A stretch of 39,551 nucleotides of DNA, taken from positions 1 to 39,551 of the forward strand of contig CAJFVQ010000099.1 of NCBI GenBank assembly GCA_904420535.1. The letters run 5' to 3'. The stretch comes from Candidatus Cryptoclostridium obscurum (lineage in GTDB: Bacteria; Bacillota; Dehalobacteriia; UBA7702). Position 1 is the first letter of the stretch. The number at the start of each line of letters is the position of its first letter. The translations under genes were made by a program, and so were the position numbers. Under the pieces are notes generated by a model that was not told the DNA's origin, did not search any database, and saw only the letters and a list, made by a program, of their open reading frames with translations. Below are positions 7,032 through 13,873 of this stretch, in pieces.

Positions 7032-7373
7032 ATGGATGAGTTTGGCAGAAAAGCTTTGTTATTTGATTTTTACGGACCGCTGTTGACCCCTCGCCAGCAG
7101 GAAGTTTATGACTATTCCTGCAGTGAGGATATGAGTTTAGGAGAAATTGCCGAGACTTTGGGCATCAGTCGCCAGGCTGTTCATGATAATTTGCGGCGTA
7201 CAGAAAAAATTTTGGAAGAATATGAAGCAAAATTGGGATTGGCGGAAAAATTTTTGGCCATCGAAGGCCATGTGGAAAATATTCGCCGCAGCGTATCTGC
7301 AATGGATGATTCGCAGGAAACCCGTTCCGTCCTGAAAGAGATTGATGCAATCGATGCATTGGAAAGGCGGTAA
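7032..7373 (+). CDS. ylxM: YlxM family DNA-binding-like protein of the SRP operon
   Basis: A 113-residue helix-turn-helix protein that accompanies ffh in Gram-positive bacteria; in streptococci YlxM modulates the signal recognition particle. It starts MDEFGRKALLFDFYGPLLT, followed by RQQEVYDYSCSED, then the helix-turn-helix LGEIAETLGISRQAVHDNLR (about residues 35-55) and a coiled-coil-prone tail. The ATG at 7032 is chosen because AGGAG lies eight bases upstream; earlier in-frame codons overlap the promoter. It ends two bases before ffh, so the two are co-translated. Confidence 0.93.
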   Translation: MDEFGRKALLFDFYGPLLTPRQQEVYDYSCSEDMSLGEIAETLGISRQAVHDNLRRTEKILEEYEAKLGLAEKFLAIEGHVENIRRSVSAMDDSQETRSVLKEIDAIDALERR

Positions 7374-7375
7374 CT

Positions 7376-8716
7376 ATGGCAATATTTGGTTCTTTGGCTT
7401 CCAAGTTGCAGGAAACCTTTGATAAATTAAAAGGCAAGGGCAAGTTGAGTGAAAGCGACATCAATACCTCTATGCGGGAAATTCGTCTCGCTTTACTGGA
7501 GGCCGACGTCAACTTTAAAGTCGTGAAGGATTTTGTCGCTTCGGTGAAAGCTCGCTCCCTAGGGGCGGAAGTGTTGGAAAGTCTTACCCCAGGCCAACAA
7601 GTGGTTAAAATTGTCAATGAAGAATTAATCTCCTTGCTTGGCTCTACGGAAAGTAAAATTGAAATTGCTTCCAAACCGCCTACGGTCATTATGCTTTGCG
7701 GTCTTCAAGGGGCAGGGAAAACCACGACTGTGGGGAAACTGGGGAATTATTTTAAAACTCAGGGGCGTCGGCCGTTGCTGGTAGCTTGTGACTTACAGCG
7801 TCCCGCTGCCATCAAACAGTTGCAGATCGTGGGAGACGGGGTGAAAATTCCCGTTTTTGCCAAAACGACTGAAAGCACCCCCTTGGAAGTGGCCAAAGAA
7901 TCCCTGGAACACGCAAAGGCCAATGGCAATGATATCGTGATATTGGACACCGCAGGACGGCTTCATGTAGACGAAGCGCTGATGAATGAATTAAATGATA
8001 TCAAGGAAGCGGTAAATCCTCACGAGATTTTGTTAGTGGTAGATGCTATGACAGGGCAAGATGCCGTCAATGTCGCTGAATCCTTTCATGAAACTCTTTC
8101 AATCACTGGGTTGATTATGACGAAGCTTGACGGTGACGCCAGAGGCGGCGCCGCTCTCTCTGTAAAAGCCGTAACAGGTTGCCCTATCAAGTTTGTGGGG
8201 ATGGGGGAGAAAAGTGATGCTTTGGAGGTATTTCATCCCGACCGCATGGCTTCCCGAATTCTGGGCATGGGGGATATGTTGACCTTAATTGAGAAAGCCC
8301 AGAGTGTTTACGATGAAAAAAAGGCCAAAGAGCTGGAAGAGCGGATCATGAAATCCGAATTCACGCTGGAAGACTTTTATGAGCAGATGCAGAGCATGAA
8401 AAAAATGGGTTCCCTTCAGGATCTCATGGGAATGCTCCCGGGAATGGGCGTGAATAAGGCGTTGAAAAATATGGAGATCGATGAGAATTTGATGCGCCAG
8501 ACTGAGGCCATCATTCAAAGCATGACACCGGAAGAACGCCGCAACAGTGCCATCATTAACGGTAGTCGAAAAAAACGGATTGCCAATGGCAGTGGCACTT
8601 CGGTGCAGGATATTAACAAGTTGTTGAAGCAATTTGATCAGGCCAAAAAATTGATGAAACAATTTGGTAATATGGGGAAAAAGAAAGGAAAATTCAGTTT
8701 CCCCGGTTTGAAATGA
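7376..8716 (+). CDS. ffh: Signal recognition particle GTPase Ffh
   Basis: The protein core of the signal recognition particle: it binds signal sequences of nascent membrane proteins and 4.5S RNA, then docks on FtsY. 446 residues in the family order: N domain (1-95), G domain with P-loop GLQGAGKTT (109-117), DLQRPAAIKQLQ, DTAGRLHVDEAL, TKLDGDARGGAAL, then a methionine-rich M domain from about 300 (MQSMKKMGSLQDLMGMLPGM) with the RNA-binding part INGSRKKRIANGSG. It is coupled to ylxM (gap of two bases) and followed 50 bases later by rpsP with no terminator between. Confidence 0.98.
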   Translation: MAIFGSLASKLQETFDKLKGKGKLSESDINTSMREIRLALLEADVNFKVVKDFVASVKARSLGAEVLESLTPGQQVVKIVNEELISLLGSTESKIEIASKPPTVIMLCGLQGAGKTTTVGKLGNYFKTQGRRPLLVACDLQRPAAIKQLQIVGDGVKIPVFAKTTESTPLEVAKESLEHAKANGNDIVILDTAGRLHVDEALMNELNDIKEAVNPHEILLVVDAMTGQDAVNVAESFHETLSITGLIMTKLDGDARGGAALSVKAVTGCPIKFVGMGEKSDALEVFHPDRMASRILGMGDMLTLIEKAQSVYDEKKAKELEERIMKSEFTLEDFYEQMQSMKKMGSLQDLMGMLPGMGVNKALKNMEIDENLMRQTEAIIQSMTPEERRNSAIINGSRKKRIANGSGTSVQDINKLLKQFDQAKKLMKQFGNMGKKKGKFSFPGLK

Positions 8717-8766
8717 TCCATTTTTAATTAAAATATTTTCATTTTACTTTTAGGAGGAAATTAATT

Positions 8767-9009
8767 ATGGCAACAAAAATCAGATTGAAAAGAATGGGTA
8801 GTAAAAAAGCGCCTTTTTACAGAGTCGTTGTGGCGGATTCTCGCTATCCTAGAGATGGCAGATTTATTGAAACCCTTGGGTATTATAATCCTTTAACCGA
8901 CCCTGCTGAAATCAAAATCGATGAAGAAAAAGCACAAAAATGGCTTGCCAGCGGCGCCCAGGCCACCGGTACCGTAAAGAGCTTGTTCAAAACTGTTGGC
9001 ATTAAATAA
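8767..9009 (+). CDS. rpsP: 30S ribosomal protein S16
   Basis: Small-subunit protein bS16, a 16S rRNA binder needed for 30S assembly. 80 residues beginning [20 protein letters not shown], with [20 protein letters not shown] and [16 protein letters not shown], all standard for the family. A strong AGGAGGAAATTAATT site precedes the ATG. It lies in the usual order ffh-rpsP-khpA-rimM-trmD-rplS. Confidence 0.98.
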   Translation: MATKIRLKRMGSKKAPFYRVVVADSRYPRDGRFIETLGYYNPLTDPAEIKIDEEKAQKWLASGAQATGTVKSLFKTVGIK

Positions 9010-9020
9010 GGAGATTTATC

Positions 9021-9248
9021 ATGAAGGAATTGATTGAATATATCGCTTGTTCCTTGGTGGAAAATCCCGATCAAGTTTCCGTAAAAGAAACCAAAAGAGA
9101 ACGCTCCACAATCTTGGAATTGAGCGTTGCTCCCGATGATATGGGTAAAGTCATCGGGAAACAGGGGCGTATCGCTCGCTCCATTCGCACTGTTTTGAAA
9201 GCTTATGCCACAAAGAACAATGAAAAAGCCAGTTTGGACATTGTTTAA
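9021..9248 (+). CDS. khpA: KH-domain RNA-binding protein KhpA
   Basis: A 75-residue single KH-domain protein (formerly YlqC). In Gram-positive bacteria it forms an RNA-binding pair with KhpB/Jag and affects cell elongation and small-RNA biology. The KH signature is seen in DDMGKVIGKQGRIARSIRT (about 38-56), including the GKQG loop. It starts with AAGGAG ahead and follows rpsP by 11 bases. Its stop codon lies within a 17-base perfect tandem duplication (9243-9276). Confidence 0.95.
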   Translation: MKELIEYIACSLVENPDQVSVKETKRERSTILELSVAPDDMGKVIGKQGRIARSIRTVLKAYATKNNEKASLDIV

Positions 9249-9276
9249 TTCTTTCCCGAGTTTAATTCTTTCCCGA
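9243..9276 (+). repeat. Perfect 17-bp tandem duplication spanning the khpA stop codon
   Basis: GTTTAATTCTTTCCCGA occurs at 9243-9259 and again at 9260-9276 with no mismatch or gap. The first copy contains the TAA stop of khpA, so the duplication does not alter the protein. It looks like a recent slippage event. Confidence 0.97.
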
Positions 9277-9321
9277 CGGGGATGGAAATGTCCGAAAATC
9301 ATTGTTGGCAACAGATGATGG

Positions 9322-9359
9322 AAAGGCTGTTGGGTCGAAAGATGCATCAGCCTTTTTTT
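9322..9359 (+). terminator. Terminator-like hairpin between khpA and rimM
   Basis: AAAGGCTG (9322-9329) pairs with CAGCCTTT (9348-9355) around an 18-base loop, and the 3' side runs into seven Ts (9353-9359). No clear new promoter is seen before rimM, so it could act as a partial terminator or attenuator inside the operon. Confidence 0.5.
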
Positions 9360-9373
9360 ACGAGGTGAAAGCT

Positions 9374-9892
9374 ATGATCCATGTCGGAAAAATTGTCGCC
9401 GCTCATGGTATTCGCGGCGAAGTAAAGGTAGTTCCCTATACTGATAATCCTCGCCGCTTTCGCAAAGGCGGCAAAGTATTTGTAGATAAGATCAATGATT
9501 ATTTGACTATTGCTTCCTGTCGTTTACAGGGGGATCATGTCTTTTTGATCCGCTTTGCCGCCGTTGAGGATCGGAATAGAGCCGAGGAATTAAAGGGGTC
9601 CATGTTATCGATCCCCAAAGAGGAGGCTGCTCCTCTCCCCGAAGGTCAGTACTATTTCTTTCAATTGGAAGGCCTGGATGTTGTAGATGAAGCGGGAACT
9701 TCCCTTGGTATCGTTTCCGATCTGGTAGAAGGCGGTGCCAATGACATTTACCGTATTGATCGCGGAAACGGAGATTACACTTTGCTTCCTGCTTTGAAAC
9801 ATATCATTACGAAAATCGATCTGGAAAACAAAGTGATGGTGGTGCGTCTGATTCCCGGATTGCTGGAGGCTTGCACATATCATGAGAATTGA
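9374..9892 (+). CDS. rimM: Ribosome maturation factor RimM
   Basis: Assists 30S head assembly and 16S rRNA processing, acting through ribosomal protein S19. 172 residues: N-terminal barrel (IHVGKIVAAHGIRGEVKVVP, then FRKGGKVFVD) and a C-terminal PRC-type barrel (YYFFQLEGLDVVDEAGTSLG, VEGGANDIYRI, LLPALKHIITKIDLENKV). The ATG at 9374 has GAGGTG upstream; the frame is open further up but runs through the terminator-like hairpin. It overlaps trmD by 11 bases. Confidence 0.96.
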   Translation: MIHVGKIVAAHGIRGEVKVVPYTDNPRRFRKGGKVFVDKINDYLTIASCRLQGDHVFLIRFAAVEDRNRAEELKGSMLSIPKEEAAPLPEGQYYFFQLEGLDVVDEAGTSLGIVSDLVEGGANDIYRIDRGNGDYTLLPALKHIITKIDLENKVMVVRLIPGLLEACTYHEN

Positions 9893-11165
9893 CATTTTTA
9901 CGCTATTTCCCGGAATGTTTGCTCCTATGTCGGAAAGCATTATGAAACGAGCCTGCGAAAAAGGACTTGCAGAAATCAATATCCATAATATTCGTGATTA
10001 TGCGAAAGATCCTCATTTGGCAGATGACATTTTATACGGCGGTGGCGCTGGCATGGTGCTAAAACCGGAGCCTGTGATGAATGCCCTCCGAGCGCAAGGT
10101 TATCAAAAGGGTGATACCGTGATCATTACATCGCCGGCAGGGAGACCGTTCCGTCAGGAAGACGCAGCGGCACTGTCGAGAGAACGACGGATCTTTATGA
10201 TCGCAGGCCACTATGAAGGCCTGGATCAGCGAGTGGCGGAGTTGACTGGTGCGGCGGAATATTCCATTGGCGATTATGTTTTGACCGGTGGCGAGCTTCC
10301 TGCTATGGTGATGACCGATTCCATCGTTCGTTTGCTCGACGGTGTTTTAGGAGATGCCGCTTCTTTAGAGCAAGAGAGCTTCAATGAAGGACTTTTGGAA
10401 TACCCGCAATATACTCGCCCCAAAGAATACGAGGGAATGTCGGTTCCCGAAGTCCTTTTATGTGGCGATCATAAGGTCATTGAAGAATGGCGTCGAAAAG
10501 AAAGTTTGAAACGCACCTGGGAACGACGGCCGGATCTGCTGGCAAAGATCCCACTTTCACCCGAGGATAAGGCAGAATTAAAGGGTTTGGAAGCGGTGTA
10601 CCATGACAAAGGGAACTTTTATATTGCTTTGGTGCATTATCCTGTTTTGGATCCCAAAGGTCATACCATTGCGACTTCCGTCACGAACCTTGATATTCAT
10701 GATATTGCTCGCTTAGCGCGAACTTATGGCGCCAAAGGGTATTATATTATTCAGCCCGGGGAAGAACAAAAAGAGTTGGTCGCTCATTTGATTCACTACT
10801 GGACTGGAGGTCACGGCGCGAAGATGAACCCCGACCGCAAAGAAGCATTGGATCATGTGGCAGTTGTGGATTCTTTGGAAGATGCCTGTCGTAAGATCGA
10901 AGAACGCGAGGGGGCAAAACCGATCATGGTTGGAACGTCGGCCAAAAACCGTGCCGGCATCATTGGCTATGAGGAACTTTCCCTCAAAATGGAACGGGAC
11001 GATCATAGTTATTTGCTGGTGTTTGGTACCGGTCATGGTCTTACTGACGCATTGCTCGATACGATGGATTATATCTTAAAACCTATTGAAGGACGGGGAG
11101 AGTACAATCATCTCTCGGTTCGTTCTGCGGTGTCCATTGTTGTCGACCGTTTGATTCGGGAATAG
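9882..11165 (+). CDS. trmD: TrmD tRNA (guanine37-N1)-methyltransferase fused to a second SPOUT RNA methyltransferase domain
   Basis: The N-terminal part (about 1-235) is TrmD, which methylates G37 of tRNAs and prevents frameshifting. Its marks are MRIDIFTLFPGMF, DDILYGGGAGMVLKPEP, IAGHYEGLDQRV, SIGDYVLTGGELPAMVMTDS, LEYPQYTRP and RTWERRPDLL. After a short linker (LKGLEAVYHDKGNF) the protein continues for about 185 residues with IALVHYPVLDPKGHTIATSV, ARLARTYGAKGYYIIQP, IMVGTSAKN, LLVFGTGHGLTDALL and SVRSAVSIVVDRL. That part is a SPOUT-class RNA methyltransferase domain which in many Clostridia is a separate gene between trmD and rplS. There is no stop or frameshift between the halves. Length is 427 residues against about 240 for TrmD alone. 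The target RNA of the second domain is unknown to me. Confidence 0.95.
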   Translation: MRIDIFTLFPGMFAPMSESIMKRACEKGLAEINIHNIRDYAKDPHLADDILYGGGAGMVLKPEPVMNALRAQGYQKGDTVIITSPAGRPFRQEDAAALSRERRIFMIAGHYEGLDQRVAELTGAAEYSIGDYVLTGGELPAMVMTDSIVRLLDGVLGDAASLEQESFNEGLLEYPQYTRPKEYEGMSVPEVLLCGDHKVIEEWRRKESLKRTWERRPDLLAKIPLSPEDKAELKGLEAVYHDKGNFYIALVHYPVLDPKGHTIATSVTNLDIHDIARLARTYGAKGYYIIQPGEEQKELVAHLIHYWTGGHGAKMNPDRKEALDHVAVVDSLEDACRKIEEREGAKPIMVGTSAKNRAGIIGYEELSLKMERDDHSYLLVFGTGHGLTDALLDTMDYILKPIEGRGEYNHLSVRSAVSIVVDRLIRE

Positions 11166-11208
11166 CAAGTTATAAATTTTTGAATTCTCGGAAAACCGAA
11201 AAAAAAGC

Positions 11209-11237
11209 TTGCCTTTTATAATTGAGTGTGGTAAAAT
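11209..11237 (+). promoter_or_regulatory. Promoter for rplS
   Basis: TTGCCT at 11209-11214 and TAAAAT at 11232-11237 are separated by 17 bases. The start site would be near 11244, giving rplS a leader of about 75 nucleotides apart from trmD. Confidence 0.7.
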
Positions 11238-11243
11238 ATATCA

Positions 11244-11317
11244 GTAATTGTGTATAGGCGGTGGTCCTCTGGTGCATTAAGGCACGAATGAACGCCAGAT
11301 TAGGAAGGAGATTCAAA
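11244..11317 (+). ncRNA. rplS leader with hairpin, candidate L19 leader
   Basis: The leader folds as TCTGG (about 11268-11272) with CCAGA (11295-11299), enclosing an inner GTGC-ATTAAG-GCAC hairpin, followed by the AGGAAGGAG ribosome binding site. Firmicutes are known to have a conserved L19 leader ahead of rplS. Position and compact two-level stem fit that class, but I could not match it to the covariance model. Confidence 0.55.
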
Positions 11318-11662
11318 ATGAATTTAGTCGAATTGGTGGAACAGCCTTATTTGAAAAATGACATTCCCGCATTTCGCGTCGGTGACACCGTAAAGGTTCA
11401 TGTGAAAATTATTGAAGGCGATAAAGAACGCGTTCAGGTTTACGAAGGCGTTGTCATCGCCAGAAAAGGTCGCGGTTTGACTGAAACTTTCACTGTGCGC
11501 CGTGTTGCTTATGGCGTCGGCATTGAAAGAACGTTCCCTGTCCATTCTCCCAAATTGGATAAAATTGAAATTTCCCGTCGTGGGAAAGTACGTCGTGCAA
11601 AATTGTATTATCTTCGTGAAAGAACCGGGAAAGCAGCAAGAATTAAAGAACTTCATAAATAA
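11318..11662 (+). CDS. rplS: 50S ribosomal protein L19
   Basis: Large-subunit protein bL19, located at the subunit interface. 114 residues from [20 protein letters not shown], with [53 protein letters not shown] and [20 protein letters not shown], all typical. The ATG at 11318 has AGGAAGGAG upstream. The frame is open for 57 bases before it, but those codons belong to the structured leader. It has its own promoter and a strong terminator behind it. Confidence 0.97.
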   Translation: MNLVELVEQPYLKNDIPAFRVGDTVKVHVKIIEGDKERVQVYEGVVIARKGRGLTETFTVRRVAYGVGIERTFPVHSPKLDKIEISRRGKVRRAKLYYLRERTGKAARIKELHK

Positions 11663-11676
11663 TCAAGAAAATGCTC

Positions 11677-11707
11677 AAAGGTGCGGTAAGTTATTTACCG
11701 CACTTTT
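11677..11707 (+). terminator. Intrinsic terminator after rplS
   Basis: GTGCGGTAA (11681-11689) pairs perfectly with TTACCGCAC (11695-11703) around GTTAT, extended by A/G with T pairs on the outside, and is followed by TTTTATTTTAT. Confidence 0.9.
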
Positions 11708-11770
11708 ATTTTATGGGCATGTTCGATTCAGGAAGTACTTCTTTTTGCGGTTTGGCAAAGGGTCAAATGA

Positions 11771-11799
11771 TGGATTATTTCATAAAATTATGTTATAAT
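11771..11799 (+). promoter_or_regulatory. Extended -10 promoter for rbgA
   Basis: TGT-TATAAT at 11791-11799 is a perfect extended -10. The hexamer 17 bases upstream (TGGATT, 11771-11776) is a poor -35. The leader to the ATG at 11895 is about 90 bases and A/T-rich. Confidence 0.6.
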
Positions 11800-11894
11800 A
11801 TTTATTTAAACAATAATATTGTAAAATATCCACTTTGTTACATTTGGAACAAATAGGAAGAACGCTGCGTAAAAAGATTGGCAGGTGAAAATTT

Positions 11895-12755
11895 ATGACT
11901 GTAATTAACTGGTTTCCCGGTCACATGGCCAAAGCGGGAAAGGAGATTAAAAATCAAGCGGCGCTTTGTGATTTGATTTTAGAAATTGCCGATGCCCGTC
12001 TGCCGGAAAGTTCTCGTAACCCTGAATTACAAAAGCTGATTGGCAATAAAAAAAGCATTCTTGTATTGAATAAATCGGATCTTACAGAAAAAAACGATCG
12101 TGAAGCCTGGCTTCGTTATTATCGTAGTCGTAAGCAAAAAGCTGCCTTTGTCGCGGCGCAGAAAAAAGCGGGATTGCGAGAATTGAAAGATCTGTTAAAT
12201 GGAGAAATCGCGGCTCTCAAACAAACGATGGAAGAACGAGGGCGCAGGCCGCGGCCACTACGCGTCATGATGGTGGGGATCCCTAATACGGGAAAAAGTG
12301 CATTGCTTAATGCCATGGCAGGAGCCCAAAAAGTGAAAACCGGTAATAAACCTGGGTTGACCCGCTCGTTGCAATGGGTTCGCACCGGGGAAAACTGGGA
12401 ACTTCTCGATTCTCCCGGCATTCTCTGGCCAAAATTGGAAGATCAGGATGCTGCTATGCGCCTGGCGGTGGTTGGCTCCATCAGCAAAGACGCCTGCTCC
12501 GAAGAGGACAGCGGCTGGTATTTGCTGAACTGGCTGATCCAGAATCATCCCCGGGTATTTTCGCAGCGTTATCAAGTGGAACACTTGCCCGAATATCCGG
12601 AAGAATTGTTGGAAATGGTGGCCAGAAATCGTGGCATGGTGCGAAAAGGCGGAATTCGAGAGACAGAAACTTATATCATGTTGTTAAAGGAATTTCGCGA
12701 TGGCAAACTGGGAGCCTTGATGTTGGAGCAGCCTCCAAAGGAGGAATTATCATGA
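11895..12755 (+). CDS. rbgA: Ribosome biogenesis GTPase RbgA (YlqF)
   Basis: A circularly permuted GTPase needed for late assembly of the 50S subunit. 286 residues. The permuted order is visible: INWFPGHMAKAGKEI at the N-terminus, G4 NKSDL near residue 58, then the P-loop GIPNTGKSALLNAMAG near 126, KPGLTRSLQW and G3 LLDSPGILWPK, then a C-terminal helical RNA-binding domain. The start has a GGCAGGTG site upstream. It overlaps rnhB as ATGA, so the two are translationally coupled. Confidence 0.96.
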   Translation: MTVINWFPGHMAKAGKEIKNQAALCDLILEIADARLPESSRNPELQKLIGNKKSILVLNKSDLTEKNDREAWLRYYRSRKQKAAFVAAQKKAGLRELKDLLNGEIAALKQTMEERGRRPRPLRVMMVGIPNTGKSALLNAMAGAQKVKTGNKPGLTRSLQWVRTGENWELLDSPGILWPKLEDQDAAMRLAVVGSISKDACSEEDSGWYLLNWLIQNHPRVFSQRYQVEHLPEYPEELLEMVARNRGMVRKGGIRETETYIMLLKEFRDGKLGALMLEQPPKEELS

Positions 12756-13366
12756 ACGAGGAAGCGCGTCTTTTGGAAATGTACCGTTTTGAAAATGAAT
12801 ATTATGCCGAAGGGAAAACCCTAGTAGCCGGGTGTGACGAGGCCGGTCGTGGGCCTTTGGCCGGCCCCGTAGTGGCTGCTGCCGTGATCTTGCCCCAGCG
12901 ATGCCTGATTCCCTCCCTCAATGATTCTAAAAAGCTTTCGGAAAAGAAACGACTCTTATTGGAACAGGAAATCAAAGAAACGTCTATTGCTTGGGCCGTC
13001 GCCAGGGTGGAGGCGGATGAAATCGATCGCATCAACATATTGGAAGCATCGCTAAAAGCTATGCTTATGGCGGTGAAAGGATTATCCGTCTCGGCGGAAG
13101 CCATTTTGATCGACGGGCCTTATGGCCTTCGTCAAAGCGAGATTCCGCAAAAAGCTGTTAAAAAAGGGGATTCTTTATCAGCTTCCATTGCGGCGGCCAG
13201 TATTTTGGCAAAAAACCATCGTGATCGAATAATGGTGAATTATGATACGGTCTATCCTCAATACGGATTTGCAAAGCATAAAGGCTATCCCACGAAATAC
13301 CATCGAGAGATGATTCATCAGTATGGTTTGTCGCCCATTCATAGACGTACTTTTGCGGTGAAGTAG
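12752..13366 (+). CDS. rnhB: Ribonuclease HII
   Basis: Cleaves RNA in RNA-DNA hybrids and removes misincorporated ribonucleotides. 204 residues with the RNase HII signature GCDEAGRGPLAGPVVAAAVI (catalytic Asp29 and Glu30), LNDSKKLSEKKR, ILIDG, and KKGDSLSASIAAASILAKNHRD. The ATG at 12752 has AAAGGAGG upstream and overlaps the rbgA stop. The frame is open farther upstream, but that stretch is out-of-frame rbgA. yraN begins two bases after its stop. Confidence 0.97.
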   Translation: MNEEARLLEMYRFENEYYAEGKTLVAGCDEAGRGPLAGPVVAAAVILPQRCLIPSLNDSKKLSEKKRLLLEQEIKETSIAWAVARVEADEIDRINILEASLKAMLMAVKGLSVSAEAILIDGPYGLRQSEIPQKAVKKGDSLSASIAAASILAKNHRDRIMVNYDTVYPQYGFAKHKGYPTKYHREMIHQYGLSPIHRRTFAVK

Positions 13367-13368
13367 CC

Positions 13369-13734
13369 ATGGGACGCTATCGTAAATCTTTGGGGGAAAG
13401 AGGGGAACATGCCGCAGAGAAAGCACTAACACAACGGGGATATCGTCTTCTGGAAAGGAATTATCTTGTCCGCGGCGGAGAGATCGACCTGATTATGGAA
13501 CGGTCGGAAGAGATTGTTTTCGTTGAAGTGAAGACGAGAACATCGGATCGGTTCGGATCTCCTTTGGAGGGGATTGACGCTCGCAAAAAAGAACACCTTT
13601 ATCACGCCGCCCAAGTGTATCTTTCTAAAAACCATTTGGAACATGCGGCAGTGTCATTTTGTGCAGTCGCTGTGATGGCTGATACCAAAGGGGTCATCCA
13701 AGATGTTGAAATTTTTGAGAATATTTTTCTTTAA
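13369..13734 (+). CDS. yraN: YraN family (UPF0102) nuclease-fold protein
   Basis: A 121-residue protein of the UPF0102 group, which has a restriction-endonuclease-like fold. It has LGERGEHAAEKALTQRGYRL at the N-terminus, then the putative active-site region GGEIDLIMERSEEIVFVEVK (acidic residues followed by E-V-K), then RFGSPLEGIDARKKEHL. Its cellular role is not well established; it usually sits beside rnhB and before comM, as here. It starts two bases after the rnhB stop. A stem without a T run (13738-13764) follows it. Confidence 0.93.
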   Translation: MGRYRKSLGERGEHAAEKALTQRGYRLLERNYLVRGGEIDLIMERSEEIVFVEVKTRTSDRFGSPLEGIDARKKEHLYHAAQVYLSKNHLEHAAVSFCAVAVMADTKGVIQDVEIFENIFL

Positions 13735-13737
13735 TTG

Positions 13738-13764
13738 GCCGCCGATTTGATATGATTCGGCGGT
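13738..13764 (+). terminator. Hairpin after yraN, possible weak terminator
   Basis: GCCGCCGA (13738-13745) pairs with TCGGCGGT (13757-13764), eight pairs with one G-T, around an 11-base loop. No T run follows, so it is either a weak terminator or an RNA-stabilising stem. Confidence 0.4.
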
Positions 13765-13770
13765 GATATA

Positions 13771-13798
13771 TTGACAATCACTTGTCTTTCCTTATAAT
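13771..13798 (+). promoter_or_regulatory. Consensus promoter for the comM-topA-hslU block
   Basis: TTGACA (13771-13776) and TATAAT (13793-13798) are both perfect, with 16 bases between. The palindrome ATAGGCCTAT (13809-13818) sits just past the expected start site and could be an operator. Confidence 0.85.
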
Positions 13799-13873
13799 AT
13801 AAGATATTATAGGCCTATTATGGTATATTATATAGTAGGAATTTTTTAAATCAAAGGAAAGGGAGGCGATATG

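Noticed and set aside
12374-12751. Extended N-terminus for rnhB
   Set aside because: The stretch is out-of-frame rbgA. RNase HII starts at 12752 with an AGGAGG site and normal length.
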